From the NCBI GenBank assembly GCA_019637225.1, contig JAHBWC010000020.1, positions 1-64,000 on the forward strand: a stretch of DNA of 64,000 bases, written 5' to 3'. Source of the stretch: Labilithrix sp. Its GTDB lineage: Bacteria; Myxococcota_A; Polyangia; Polyangiales; Polyangiaceae. Below the pieces are notes generated by a model, which saw nothing but the letters and a program-made list of their open reading frames with translations, was not told the DNA's origin and did no database searches. Within the stretch, counting starts at the first letter, position 1. Each line of letters starts with the position of its first letter. Positions 35,326-43,972 of the stretch are shown here, in pieces. The position numbers and the translations under genes are program-made.

Positions 35326-37224
35326 TCAGAGCTCCGGGAGCGACCGCACGCGCACGTGGTCGAAGCGCGCCGTGAAGCCCGAGCCGCCGAACGCGACGAG
35401 GCCGATCTTCGCGTCCGGTCCGAGCTGGTGGTCCCAGGTGGCGCCGCGCGAGAACGTGACGCCGTCGCGGCTCGAGTACGAGACGTACGTCTCCTGGCCG
35501 TTGCGGACGACCTTCGCGATGCGGAGCCACGTCGTTCGACCGGGCGGTCCGCCGACGCCGGACCCGTAGACGGGGAAGCCCGGAGAAGGCGAGGGGACCT
35601 CCTTGGCGAACTCGATCTGACGCGTCTCCCAGATCGAGACGTGGGCGAGCTTCACGTAGGCGTCGTCGCCCGCGTAGACGACGAGGCCTGCTTGCACGAA
35701 GTTCTGGCAGCAGCCGGTGTCGGGGACGTCGAGGTCGACCTTCACCTCCGCGAGCCAGTTGCCGGCGGGAGCGGACTCGGTGAGGACGGAGGCGTTGTTC
35801 GAGCCGCCGTGGAGATCGGCCGCCTGCGTCGCGAGGCGGAAGACGCCGCCTCCGACGCCGAAGTCGGCCGCCGGCGGCGGCCTCACCCACGACCAGCGCG
35901 ACGCGAGCGCGTTGCCGGTGAACTCCTCGGACGCGGCGGCGACGAGCGGGAGCTTCTTGACGTCGACGCGATCGAGCCAGAGGAGGTAGCCGTTCGGATC
36001 GAGGACGTCGGCGAGCGTGTCGGCGACGAGCCGGGTCTTGGCTGCGTTGCGAGCGTCGCGCGGCGCCGTCGCCGCGGGAGCGAGCTGCTTCGTGTCGGAA
36101 GGCCCGAGCCCGCCGCGGACCGACGGCCACCCGCCGCTCCACGTGACGCGGTCGACGAGCATCGGCCGGCGCGTGTAGCCGACCGAGCCGTCGAAGTAGG
36201 CGTCGCCGCGATCGATCGCGTGGTAGGCCGTGTACCAGTTGCCCGCGGCGTCCTGGAAGACCGAGTTGTGGCCGGCGCCGACCCAGCGGTTGCCGTTCTG
36301 CGTGAGGACGGGCGAGCCGCCCGCGCGGGCGTCGAGGAGCGACACTCCCTCGCGATCGGCGAACGGCCCGAACGGGCTCTTCGAGCGTCCGGCGAAGACC
36401 TGATAGCCGGTGAGCGGTCCGTTGCAGCAGTTGCTGGCGGAGGCGAAGAGGTAATAGGAGCCGTCCTTCTCGACGACGTTCGCGGCCTCGTACCGATTCG
36501 GGATCGCGATCGGCGTCGCGGTCTCGGGCAGCGAGCCGAGCCCGTCGGCGGTGAGGTCGCGGGCCTCGATGCCGCCGTAGTAGCTGCCGTAGTAGAGCAC
36601 CGCGCGCCCGCTCTTCGTGACGAGGACGTCCGGATCGTACGTCCAGAAGAAGTTGCAGCCGCCGCCGCCGCGTCGGGGAGCCACGACGGGCGCGCCCGCG
36701 TCGACCCACGGGCCGAGCGGGCTCGCGCTGGTCGCGACGCCGATCGCGTTGTCGCTCGAGCAGCCGGGCTCGCCGCTCACCTCGTCGACCACGTCGGTCG
36801 CGACGTAATAGAGGAAGTACTTCCCGTTCCGGTACACGATCTCCGGAGCCCAGAGCGAGCCGCCGCGCGCCACCCACGACGGCGGCTCGGCGAACGCATC
36901 GCCCATGTACTCCCACGCGACGAGGTCACGCGAGCGGAGCATCGGCAAGAGGTGGAATCGGCGCGCGCCGCGCTCGTCGACGTCCTCGTCGTTCAGCGAG
37001 TCGGTGGTGCAGAGCGCGTACCAGTACGGGTCCTTGCCTTCGCCGCGGATCACGGTGGGGTCGGCGCAGTTCGTCTGCTCGAGCCCGTTCGGCATCCGGA
37101 TCGTCAGCGCGTTCTCGAAGAACACGAGCTCGTCCCTGCCCCCCGCGCGATCGTCGGCGAGGGCGGTAGAGCCACAAATGAGGAGCGTGGCGGAGATCTT
37201 CAGGGTCACGCCTGACTTCGACAT
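35326..37224 (-). CDS. Secreted GH43-family glycoside hydrolase
   Basis: 632 residues with a cleavable signal peptide (about 1-23, ending ALA/DD). A five-bladed GH43 propeller occupies residues about 40-400: NCADPTVIRG (general-base Asp), GGSLWAPEIVYRNGKYFLYYVA, WTYDPDVLV, and YEAANVVEKDGSYYLFAS (candidate acid Glu), then VGAGHNSVFQD. The C-terminal 200 residues form a concanavalin-like sandwich (EEFTGNALASRWSWVRP, then WLAEVKVDLDVPD and FVQAGLVVYAGDD) that resembles the XynB-type C-terminal beta-sandwich. GH43 enzymes act on arabinans and xylans. A strong AGGAGG lies just before ATG 37224. The gene follows the PEGA-like protein by 37 bases and so probably belongs to the kinase operon. Confidence 0.9.
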   Translation of the reverse strand: MSKSGVTLKISATLLICGSTALADDRAGGRDELVFFENALTIRMPNGLEQTNCADPTVIRGEGKDPYWYALCTTDSLNDEDVDERGARRFHLLPMLRSRDLVAWEYMGDAFAEPPSWVARGGSLWAPEIVYRNGKYFLYYVATDVVDEVSGEPGCSSDNAIGVATSASPLGPWVDAGAPVVAPRRGGGGCNFFWTYDPDVLVTKSGRAVLYYGSYYGGIEARDLTADGLGSLPETATPIAIPNRYEAANVVEKDGSYYLFASASNCCNGPLTGYQVFAGRSKSPFGPFADREGVSLLDARAGGSPVLTQNGNRWVGAGHNSVFQDAAGNWYTAYHAIDRGDAYFDGSVGYTRRPMLVDRVTWSGGWPSVRGGLGPSDTKQLAPAATAPRDARNAAKTRLVADTLADVLDPNGYLLWLDRVDVKKLPLVAAASEEFTGNALASRWSWVRPPPAADFGVGGGVFRLATQAADLHGGSNNASVLTESAPAGNWLAEVKVDLDVPDTGCCQNFVQAGLVVYAGDDAYVKLAHVSIWETRQIEFAKEVPSPSPGFPVYGSGVGGPPGRTTWLRIAKVVRNGQETYVSYSSRDGVTFSRGATWDHQLGPDAKIGLVAFGGSGFTARFDHVRVRSLPEL

Positions 37225-37261
37225 ACGGCCTCCTGGCGTAGGGGAATGAGCGGCGCGACGG

Positions 37262-38194
37262 TCAGAACCGCGCCGCAAAGCTCGCCGCTCCGCCGTTCGG
37301 CTGCGGAGCGACGCCGAACGAAACGAACCCCGGGCGCGGTGCGCTGCGCGCACCCTCGGCCCGATCGCGCTCCGTCGACGAAGAACCCCCGCTGGTCAAG
37401 AAGAGGACGGCTGCCACCCCGAGCGACACCACGCCGACGCCGAGCGCGACGTCGGCGACGAGGAGCTGGGTCTTGATCGAGTCGACCTGCTCCTGACGGC
37501 AACTGCCGAAGCACTCCTTCTCGAGGGCGCTCCTCCGCGACATCCCGTGGAGCGCCAGCGCGCCGAAGGTCGCGGTCGCGGCGACGCCGACGCCGCCGAG
37601 CACCCACACGCTCGTCGGCGTGCGACGCTCGGATCGCGGCTCGGCGGGCTCGCCGCCCGGCGTGGTCTTCTCCGTCTTCGCCCAGCTCACGCTGACGACC
37701 CGCGCCTTCTCGCCTTCGCGCACCATGATCGTCTGCTCGATCGGCGGCTCGCTCGCGTGCTCGAAGCGGAGCGTGTGCGAGCCGGGGTCGAGGGAGATGG
37801 ACTTGCCGTCGAGCGTCTCGGTGAGGTGCTGACCATCCATGGTGACGTGCACCGCGGTCACGTCCTTGCCGTCGACGCCCTTGGCCGCGAACGCGATCGA
37901 GGGCAGCGCGGCCTCGACCTCGGTGAGCCAGCGCGTGCAGTCGGGTTGCATCATCGACGGGCACCGATCGCTCACGCACACGAGGAGCGACTCGCGCGCG
38001 CGGAGGAGCGCGCCGCTCTTCCGCTGGATCTGGGCGTTCCTGTAGGTGTCGGCGCAGTACGCCTTGTCGGGCTCGCTGGCCGCGGCCGTCGTCGGGGCGG
38101 CGGCCGAGGCGAGCCCGGTGAGCACGGCGGCGAGGGCGAGCACGCGTCGCGCGGGGGCGACAGTGCGGGGGGAACGATGCGAGCTCGGCTTCAT
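37262..38194 (-). CDS. PEGA-like membrane protein encoded after a Ser/Thr kinase
   Basis: 310 residues. Signal-like hydrophobic segment at about 19-40 (VLALAAVLTGLASAAAPTTA), then a Cys-containing helical domain (AYCADTYRNAQIQRKSGALLRARESLLVCVSDRCP). A PEGA-like beta domain follows (VHVTMDGQHLTETLDGKSISLDPGSHTLRFEHASE), a membrane helix (SVWVLGGVGVAATATFGALAL) and a second near the C-terminus (LLVADVALGVGVVSLGVAAVLFL). This arrangement is a recurrent companion of Ser/Thr kinases in Polyangiales; it probably senses or scaffolds at the envelope. GAGGAGAAG precedes ATG 38194. Its start lies 10 bases after the kinase stop, and it is followed by the GH43 gene, so all three probably share one transcript. 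Confidence 0.75.
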   Translation of the reverse strand: MKPSSHRSPRTVAPARRVLALAAVLTGLASAAAPTTAAASEPDKAYCADTYRNAQIQRKSGALLRARESLLVCVSDRCPSMMQPDCTRWLTEVEAALPSIAFAAKGVDGKDVTAVHVTMDGQHLTETLDGKSISLDPGSHTLRFEHASEPPIEQTIMVREGEKARVVSVSWAKTEKTTPGGEPAEPRSERRTPTSVWVLGGVGVAATATFGALALHGMSRRSALEKECFGSCRQEQVDSIKTQLLVADVALGVGVVSLGVAAVLFLTSGGSSSTERDRAEGARSAPRPGFVSFGVAPQPNGGAASFAARF

Positions 38195-38204
38195 GGTCTT
38201 CTCC

Positions 38205-39791
38205 TCACAGACACTCCGGCTTGATCTGACGGATCCCGTCGGGGCCGATGGCAAACGGACTCTCGCAGCCGGGCTTGTGGGCGGGGCTCGATGTGGAGGT
38301 CGCCTCCGCCCGCGCCGTCGGAGCGGGCGCCGGCGCGCGACGTCGCCCAGGGCTGCGCGCGAACGCCAGCGCGGCGCGACTCCGCACACGCGCGCCGGCG
38401 GCTGCGGCGCGGACCATGTCGGCGGTGGCCTCGAGGCCGTCGGGAGCGCCCTCGAGCTCGGCGGCGCGCGGCGACGGAGCGAGCTCGGTCGACGGCTCAC
38501 TCGCCCTCGGCGCGACGCCGTTCGTCGTCGACACCGACGTGATCGGGGCCGCGTCGATCGGCGCGGCGGAGGCCGCGTCGCGGCGGGTGAGCGTGCGCAG
38601 CCCCACGAGGAGCATCGCCACGGTGAACGCGACCAGCGCCGCCGGCATCGTCCAGCTCCGGGGAGCCGCGTGCATCGTCGGCCGCTCGCTCGCGCGCGGC
38701 TCTCCGTCCGCGCGCAGCTCGAGCGAGCCCGTCCCCGTCCGCGGGATCGTCGCGGTGACGACGTGGATGCTCCCGGTCGATCCGGCGCGTGCCATCGTCG
38801 TGAGACGCCCGTCCGGCGCGCCCTGGATGTCGCTCTCGATCCGGCGCATCACCGAGGCGACGCGCTCGATCCGCGTCCCGGCGACCTCGCGGACCCAGTC
38901 GGTCACGTCGCGCGCCGGCGCGGGAGCGACGGCGGCCTCGAGCGCGACGGCCATCTCGCGCGCGGTGTCGAAGCGCTCGGCCGGATCCGGGTGGGTCGCC
39001 CGCGCCACCACCGCGTCGAGCGCCGGAGTGGCGTCGCCGCGGAGCGTGCTCGGGGGCGGCGGCGCCTCGATCTCGTTCTTCGCCAGCTTGAGGAAGAGCC
39101 CGTCGTTGCGCTCGCCGGCGTGGCGCCGCCGGCCGGTGAGGAGCTCCCAGAGGATGACGCCGGCCGCGTAGAGATCGGCGCGGCGGTCGGCGGTGCCGCG
39201 CACCTGCTCCGGCGCCATGTACGTGACCTTGCCCTTGATCACGCCCTCGCGCGTCTCCTGCGTGTTGATCGCGGCCTTCGCGATGCCGAAGTCGAACACG
39301 CGCGCGACGCCGTCGACCCCGACGAGGATGTTGTGCGGCGACACGTCGCGATGGACGATCTCGAGCGGCTCCCCCGTGTCGCCGAGCGCCTCGTGCGCGC
39401 CGTGGAGCCCTTCGAGGACTCCGCACACGATCGACGAGATCACCGGCAGCGGGATGGGACGGCTGCCCTCGCGCGGCATCATCGCCTCGAGCGAGTCGCC
39501 GAGCACGTGCTCCATGACGAGGAAGACCTCGGTCTCGTCGGCCACGACGTCGAGGGTCGAGACGACGTTCGGGTGCGCGACCCGCGCGGCGAGGCGCGCC
39601 TCGTCGAGGAACATCTGCACGAAGTGCGCGTCGTTCGCGTAGTTCGGATGCAGCCGCTTGACCGCGACGAGGCGCGAGAAGCCGATCGCTCCGTGCATGC
39701 GCCCGAAATGGACCGTGGCCATCCCACCGGCCGCGATCTGGTCGTAGAGGACGTAACGGCCCAGCTCTCTCGGAAGCACACCGACGCTCAT
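38205..39791 (-). CDS. Membrane-anchored Ser/Thr protein kinase
   Basis: 528 residues. Kinase domain at about 10-285: IAAGGMATVHFG loop, AVKRLH with the ATP Lys, HRDVSPHN catalytic loop with its Asp, FDFGIAK, and MAPEQVRG. A low-complexity linker leads to one membrane helix (about 380-400, MPAALVAFTVAMLLVGL), then an extracytoplasmic Ser/Ala-rich tail ending CESPFAIGPDGIRQIKPEC, whose two Cys could form a disulphide or ligand loop. The kinase would sense outside and phosphorylate inside. It heads the unit kinase - PEGA protein - GH43, and is divergent from the second GH43 unit across 460 bases. Substrate unknown. Confidence 0.9.
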   Translation of the reverse strand: MSVGVLPRELGRYVLYDQIAAGGMATVHFGRMHGAIGFSRLVAVKRLHPNYANDAHFVQMFLDEARLAARVAHPNVVSTLDVVADETEVFLVMEHVLGDSLEAMMPREGSRPIPLPVISSIVCGVLEGLHGAHEALGDTGEPLEIVHRDVSPHNILVGVDGVARVFDFGIAKAAINTQETREGVIKGKVTYMAPEQVRGTADRRADLYAAGVILWELLTGRRRHAGERNDGLFLKLAKNEIEAPPPPSTLRGDATPALDAVVARATHPDPAERFDTAREMAVALEAAVAPAPARDVTDWVREVAGTRIERVASVMRRIESDIQGAPDGRLTTMARAGSTGSIHVVTATIPRTGTGSLELRADGEPRASERPTMHAAPRSWTMPAALVAFTVAMLLVGLRTLTRRDAASAAPIDAAPITSVSTTNGVAPRASEPSTELAPSPRAAELEGAPDGLEATADMVRAAAAGARVRSRAALAFARSPGRRRAPAPAPTARAEATSTSSPAHKPGCESPFAIGPDGIRQIKPECL

Positions 39792-39868
39792 GCGTTCTCC
39801 TCGCGAGCTGCAAACGATATGCGTGGATCAAAATGGCGCAATCATTAGTGTGATATCGAAAGAGAATT

Positions 39869-39897
39869 GCGGGGAGGTCCCCGCAGGTGCGGGGGAC
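39869..39897. promoter_or_regulatory. Alternative overlapping hairpins in the divergent region
   Basis: GCGGGGA-GG-TCCCCGC (39869-39884) and CCCCGCA-GG-TGCGGGG (39879-39894) share their middle arm, so only one can form at a time. This resembles an attenuator-like switch or a binding site. It also resembles a single type I-E CRISPR repeat, but only one copy exists. Confidence 0.4.
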
Positions 39898-40211
39898 GCC
39901 CTGCTGTGACATGCCCTCGGCGCGTGCGAGCGGCATGTTCGGAGCAGACGAGAGGTCGGCGAGGTGCTCCGACACGCGAGCCAGGTCGACGGAGATGCGC
40001 TCAGCGTGCCATCACGCCCACCTTGTGGACGTCGTCGGTGAGCCTGATTTGTCGACGATCCAGCGATCCGATGTCGAGCTCGAGCGTCGAGCTCATGGGC
40101 TCGTGGCGCGCGTCGGCCTTCATCGACCGACGCCGTCGCCGAGGTGGCACCTCGAGCTCGACGGGTGGTGCGCGGAACTTGCAGAGGGAAACGTCGCGCT
40201 CGGAGTCGACG

Positions 40212-40223
40212 ACCGATATCGGT
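40212..40223. promoter_or_regulatory. Perfect 12-base palindrome before the GH43-unit start
   Basis: ACCGATATCGGT lies 29 bases upstream of the first start codon of the plus-strand unit, next to a strong AGGAGG. A second half-site ATACCG follows at 40230. Position and symmetry fit an operator. Confidence 0.45.
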
Positions 40224-40251
40224 TTTGCGATACCGAAGGAGGAACCAATTG

Positions 40252-41211
40252 ATGATTCATTCGCTTCGCGATCACGCTCCGCGACTGATGCTCGCCTCGC
40301 TTCTGTCGACCGCGGTGGCCGTCGCCGCCGGGTGCGCCGACGACGCCGACTCGCTCTTGACGAACCCCGACGACTCGCCGGGCACTCCCAGCGTCGACGG
40401 CGGCCGCGCGACCGACGACGAGGACGCCGCCACCGACCCGATCGACTCCGGCACCGACGCGGCGCCCGACGACGCGTGCGCCGACGGCGGCTGCGTCGCG
40501 CCGAACGGCTGCGCCGCGTTCCCCGAGGCGTCGTTCTGCGACGACTTCGATCGCGCGGACGCGCTCACCGCGGGCAAGACCCGCTGGGACTTCATCGAGC
40601 CGAGCGAACAGCCGGTGGCGACGCTCTCGAGCGCGCACGCGGTGTCGGCGCCGAGCTCGCTTCTGTCGCGCGTGATCGACAGGGACACGCCGGGCGCGAA
40701 GTTCGCCAAGACGGTCACCAAGGCGAACTTCGAGGAGGTGACGTGGGCCTACGACGTCTACTTCGACTCGATCGGCCAGGAGGACGGCTTTTTCCTCGAC
40801 GACTTCCAGTTCAGCGACGCGGCCGGCCCCGATACGTTCGGCTTCCGCCTCGTGATGTTCGCGCAGGCCGGCGCGATCCGCGAGCTGAAGGTCGAGCACA
40901 ACCGGCAGGCCAACGGCGGCCCGTACGTCATCGAGCCGGCGCTCGCGGCGGGCGCCGTCGAGCTCGGGAAGTGGCACCACTTCGAGCAGACGGTGAAGTT
41001 CACGTTCGCCGACGACCCCGCAGGAGACAAGGCCCAGTACACGCTTCGAATCGACGGGGCCGCCACGCCTGCCTTCCAGGCCGAGTACCCCGGAGCGAGG
41101 CGCGAGCAGGTGGCCTTCGCTCGCATCGCCGGCCTGCCGCTCGTCTTCAACAAGGAGCGTAGCGCGGGCCTCGCCATTCACTGGGACAACCACGTTCTCG
41201 AGCTGAAATGA
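40252..41211 (+). CDS. Lectin-fold (concanavalin-like) lipoprotein
   Basis: 319 residues. Lipobox VAAGC near residue 27, then an acidic Ser/Thr/Asp linker up to about 80. The mature domain starts CAAFPEASFCDDFDRADAL, a LamG/concanavalin-like signature found in many myxobacterial secreted proteins; strands include VTWAYDVYFDSI, GFRLVMFAQAGAIRELKVEHN, WHHFEQTVKFTF and IHWDNHVLELK. No catalytic pair typical of lyases is obvious, so I read it as a glycan-binding surface protein. The ribosome site AGGAGG is excellent, with ATG 40252. Its stop overlaps the next ATG by four bases (ATGA), so translation is coupled. Confidence 0.78.
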   Translation: MIHSLRDHAPRLMLASLLSTAVAVAAGCADDADSLLTNPDDSPGTPSVDGGRATDDEDAATDPIDSGTDAAPDDACADGGCVAPNGCAAFPEASFCDDFDRADALTAGKTRWDFIEPSEQPVATLSSAHAVSAPSSLLSRVIDRDTPGAKFAKTVTKANFEEVTWAYDVYFDSIGQEDGFFLDDFQFSDAAGPDTFGFRLVMFAQAGAIRELKVEHNRQANGGPYVIEPALAAGAVELGKWHHFEQTVKFTFADDPAGDKAQYTLRIDGAATPAFQAEYPGARREQVAFARIAGLPLVFNKERSAGLAIHWDNHVLELK

Positions 41212-42119
41212 GACGAGCCCGCTTCGCCCTCCGCGGGGCATCCGCCCTCCTCCTCGCCGCGACCGCGGCGTGCTCGTTCACCGCCGGGTTCGACGGCTTC
41301 GTCGGACCCGGAGCGGGTGACGGTGGCGGCGACGATCGCAACGGCGATGGATCCCAGAACCTCGCGGGCGACGAGACGGGCGCCGACGGCGGCGGCGACT
41401 CGAACCGAGACTCCGGCGCGGAGCTCGACGGTCCGGATCCGAACGTCCCGCCGGTGTTCGTCGACGCGGGCACCTCGTTCTGCCCGACGCCCGAGTCGGC
41501 GACGACGTTCTGCGAGGACTTCGACACGGCCGACCTCACGGCGCGCTGGCTCCGCGAGGGCGTGTTCGGCAAGCTCACGAGCTACGCCTCGCGGTCGGCG
41601 CCGAACGTCTTCCTCCTCGACGTCCCGCCGACGACGACGGGCGGCACGTTCGTGTCGAAGATCACGCGGGCCTTCGACACGTCCGCGACGAGCGTGGTGC
41701 TCAGCTTCGACATCAAGCCGGAGCGCGTCTACCTCGGCTCCTCGTTCTTCATCCTCGGGGCGCTCGAGTGGGCCCGGGGTGAGGACAAGTACTCGCTCCG
41801 CCTCGTCTACTCGAACGGGAGCGTGCGGCTCGAGGAGTCGAACCTCGTCCCGCCGCCGAACAACAAGGACGCGTACCACCCGTTCTTCGCGCTCCCCGAG
41901 GGCAAGTGGACGCGGCTGACGCTCGACATCGTGGCGTCCGGCGCCACGCCGGGCGCGCAGCTGCTCCTCGACGGGATCGCGGTCGGGACACGCGAGCCGC
42001 TCGCCCCCACCGTCGGCATCGATCCTCGGCCGACGTTGATCCTCGGCGCCGTGTTCGCCGGCAACCCGCACACCGGATGGACGCTCCGCTACGACGACGT
42101 CATGTTGACGTTTCGCTGA
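41208..42119 (+). CDS. Second lectin-fold lipoprotein
   Basis: 303 residues, coupled to the previous gene by ATGA. Lipobox ATAAC near residue 22, then a Gly/Asp-rich linker (30-88). The mature domain opens FCPTPESATTFCEDFDTADLTARW, the same fold as the upstream protein, then VSKITRAFDTSATSVVLSFDIKP, YSLRLVYSNGSVRLEE, KWTRLTLDIVASG and WTLRYDDVMLTFR. It differs enough in sequence from its neighbour that a recent duplication is unlikely. The two proteins probably bind glycan at the cell surface for the downstream GH43. No signal for catalysis is evident. Confidence 0.78.
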   Translation: MRRARFALRGASALLLAATAACSFTAGFDGFVGPGAGDGGGDDRNGDGSQNLAGDETGADGGGDSNRDSGAELDGPDPNVPPVFVDAGTSFCPTPESATTFCEDFDTADLTARWLREGVFGKLTSYASRSAPNVFLLDVPPTTTGGTFVSKITRAFDTSATSVVLSFDIKPERVYLGSSFFILGALEWARGEDKYSLRLVYSNGSVRLEESNLVPPPNNKDAYHPFFALPEGKWTRLTLDIVASGATPGAQLLLDGIAVGTREPLAPTVGIDPRPTLILGAVFAGNPHTGWTLRYDDVMLTFR

Positions 42120-42157
42120 CGGGCGCCGAACCGCCGACACTTCCGAACAAGGAGCGC

Positions 42158-43288
42158 ATGCGCGAGAGCATCAGGCACGGTAAGCGCCTCACCGGCGTCA
42201 CTTCCCTCGTCGTCACCCTCGGCAGCTGTACGCCCCCGGCCTCGCAGTCGGCGGGGGCCCCGGACGATCACGTCGACGCCGGCGCGACGTCCCTCGGCGA
42301 GGACGGAGGCGCCCCGCCCTCCGACGCGTCGACGACGCCCGACGCGACCGCGGGCGCCAGCTACACGAACCCCGTCTTCGCCGACGACTTCCCCGATCCG
42401 TTCGTCCTCCGCGACGGCGATCGCTACTACGCCTTCGCGACCAACTCCGGCGGGAAGAACGTTCCCGTCGTGACCTCCACGGATCTCGCGAGCTGGAGCG
42501 AGCTTCCCGACGCGATGCCCGTCCTGCCGGCGTGGGCGCGCTCGAACGCGTCGCTCACGTGGGCGCCGGCGGTGCTCAGGCGCGGAAGCACGTTCGTCCT
42601 CTACTTCACCGCGAGGTCCATCGCGTCCGGGTTCCAGTGCATCGGCCGCGCGATCGCGACGAGCCCGGCGGGGCCGTACGTCGACGACTCCAGCGGGCCG
42701 TTCGTCTGTCAGGTCGGCGAAGACGCGCCGCTCTGCGGCTCGATCGACGCGAGCCCGTTCGTCGGCGCGAACGGCGACGCCTACCTCCTCTGGAAGAGCG
42801 ACGAGAACGCCGCCGAGTGCGCCGGAGACGCGAGGCTCTGGGCGCAGCGGCTCGGCGTGGACGGGATCTCGCTCCTGGGCTCGCCGACGGAGCTCCTCCG
42901 TCGCGATCGCGGCTGGGAGATGCCGCTCGTCGAGGGCCCAAGCATGCTCGCCCACGACGGCCGCTACTACCTCTTTTACTCCGCCGGGTGGTGGGAGAGC
43001 TCGAGCTACGCCATCGGCTACGCGGTTTGCGCGACGCCGCTCGGTCCCTGCGAGAAGAAGACGTCGGACGGGCCGCTCGTGAAGTCCGACGGCGAGGCGC
43101 TCGGCCCCGGAGGGCAGGAGTTCTTCACCGACACCGGGGGCAAGACATGGATGGCGTACCACGGCTGGTCGAGCCCCATCGTAGGCTACCGGAACGGCGG
43201 CGGGCGCTCGCTCCGGATCGATCCGGTCGCGTTCGTCGGCGAGGTCCCCGTGATCGCCGGCCCCACCACTTCACCGAGGCCGCTATGA
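42158..43288 (+). CDS. GH43-family glycoside hydrolase lipoprotein
   Basis: 376 residues. A short N-terminus with lipobox TLGSC (about 20-24), an acidic linker, then the GH43 propeller from about residue 68: YTNPVFADDFPDPFVLRDGDRYYAFAT (general-base Asp), WAPAVLRRGSTFVLYFTA, CGSIDASPFVGANGDAYLLWK (pKa-modulating Asp), and MPLVEGPSMLAHDGRYYLFYSAGWW (candidate catalytic Glu). GQEFFTDTGGKTWMAYHGW fits the family too. This single-domain form is typical of arabinofuranosidases, arabinanases and xylosidases; the substrate is not readable from sequence. GGAG precedes ATG 42158; the gene is 38 bases after the second lipoprotein and overlaps the next start by ATGA. Confidence 0.9.
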   Translation: MRESIRHGKRLTGVTSLVVTLGSCTPPASQSAGAPDDHVDAGATSLGEDGGAPPSDASTTPDATAGASYTNPVFADDFPDPFVLRDGDRYYAFATNSGGKNVPVVTSTDLASWSELPDAMPVLPAWARSNASLTWAPAVLRRGSTFVLYFTARSIASGFQCIGRAIATSPAGPYVDDSSGPFVCQVGEDAPLCGSIDASPFVGANGDAYLLWKSDENAAECAGDARLWAQRLGVDGISLLGSPTELLRRDRGWEMPLVEGPSMLAHDGRYYLFYSAGWWESSSYAIGYAVCATPLGPCEKKTSDGPLVKSDGEALGPGGQEFFTDTGGKTWMAYHGWSSPIVGYRNGGGRSLRIDPVAFVGEVPVIAGPTTSPRPL

Positions 43289-43842
43289 ACGCGATGAACG
43301 CGAGGTCGCTGATGAGCAGTCGTCCCGAACCGAAGACAGTCCCGCCGCCGAGAGGCGCGAAGGACGCGTACAGCGCGCCGACGCGCGTAGGGACGCTGCC
43401 CGAGGAGGTGCTCGCCGCGATGCGCCAGCAGGAGACCGACGCCTCGCTCGCGGCGCGGACGCAGAGCGGGACCCGCGCCGCCACACGCCCGAGCCCTCCG
43501 CCGCTGCCGGCGGACGTGTTCGCGCCTGCGCGGACGTCCGCCCCGCCGCCCTCGGCGACCTGGCCGCCCGCGTCGCAGGCCGTCACGACACTGCCGCCGC
43601 CTCCGCCGTTCGGCGCGCCTCCTCCTTTCGAGCTAGGTACGCCTTCGCCTTTCGAGCCCGGTGCGCCGCCGCTCCCGTCGATGAGCACGCCTCCGCCGTT
43701 CGGGCTGTCGCCGCCGGCGTCCTTCGATCTCTCCGTCGACGTCGAGTTCCCGCCGCAGCCGAGGCTCGCGCGCTCGATCGTGATCGTCGTCTGTTTCGCC
43801 GTGCTCGGCGGCCTGCTCGCGGCGGCGATCCTCTTCTGGTGA
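43285..43842 (+). CDS. Pro-rich tail-anchored membrane protein
   Basis: 185 residues. The start ATG 43285 overlaps the GH43 stop (ATGA); ATG 43312 (MSSRPEPK) is an alternative. Residues 30-145 are low-complexity Pro/Ala/Ser (PPPLPADVF, TLPPPPPFGAPPPFE), apparently disordered. The C-terminus is one hydrophobic helix (IVIVVCFAVLGGLLAAAILFW) that ends the protein, so it is a tail anchor with the bulk in the cytoplasm. No known family. It belongs to the GH43 unit by overlap and may link the outer enzymes to a cytoplasmic partner such as the divergent kinase, but this is inference. Confidence 0.7.
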   Translation: MNAMNARSLMSSRPEPKTVPPPRGAKDAYSAPTRVGTLPEEVLAAMRQQETDASLAARTQSGTRAATRPSPPPLPADVFAPARTSAPPPSATWPPASQAVTTLPPPPPFGAPPPFELGTPSPFEPGAPPLPSMSTPPPFGLSPPASFDLSVDVEFPPQPRLARSIVIVVCFAVLGGLLAAAILFW

Positions 43843-43941
43843 CCGCGCGCGGGTGCCCTCGAGCCGGCGGGTCCGGCCCAGGGCATCCGCGCCGGCTCCC
43901 GTGCGATCGCTCCGCGACGCTCGCGCCCTCTGCCCTATGAT

Positions 43942-43956
43942 GAGCCGCAAAGGCTC
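43942..43956 (+). promoter_or_regulatory. Short leader hairpin
   Basis: GAGCC-GCAAA-GGCTC lies 16 bases before the start of the next gene, just upstream of its GGGAGG ribosome site. It might act as a small attenuator; weak evidence. Confidence 0.25.
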
Positions 43957-43972
43957 AATCGGGAGGCAAGAG

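Larger units (their letters stand above)
39792..40251. other. 460-base divergent control region
   Basis: Between the kinase unit (minus) and the lipoprotein/GH43 unit (plus). The first 80 bases upstream of the kinase are AT-rich by local standards (39,815-39,870) and probably hold its promoter. Next come overlapping hairpins and, near the plus-strand start, a 12-base palindrome (separate entries). Two short frames run through it but lack conserved features. Confidence 0.5.

Noticed and set aside
39869-39897. Type I-E-like CRISPR repeat
   Set aside because: Only a single copy; no spacer array and no cas gene. The symmetry is better read as alternative hairpins.
39887-40252. 121-codon frame in the divergent GH43 region
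   Set aside because: No ribosome site, no conserved residues, overlaps hairpins and palindrome.
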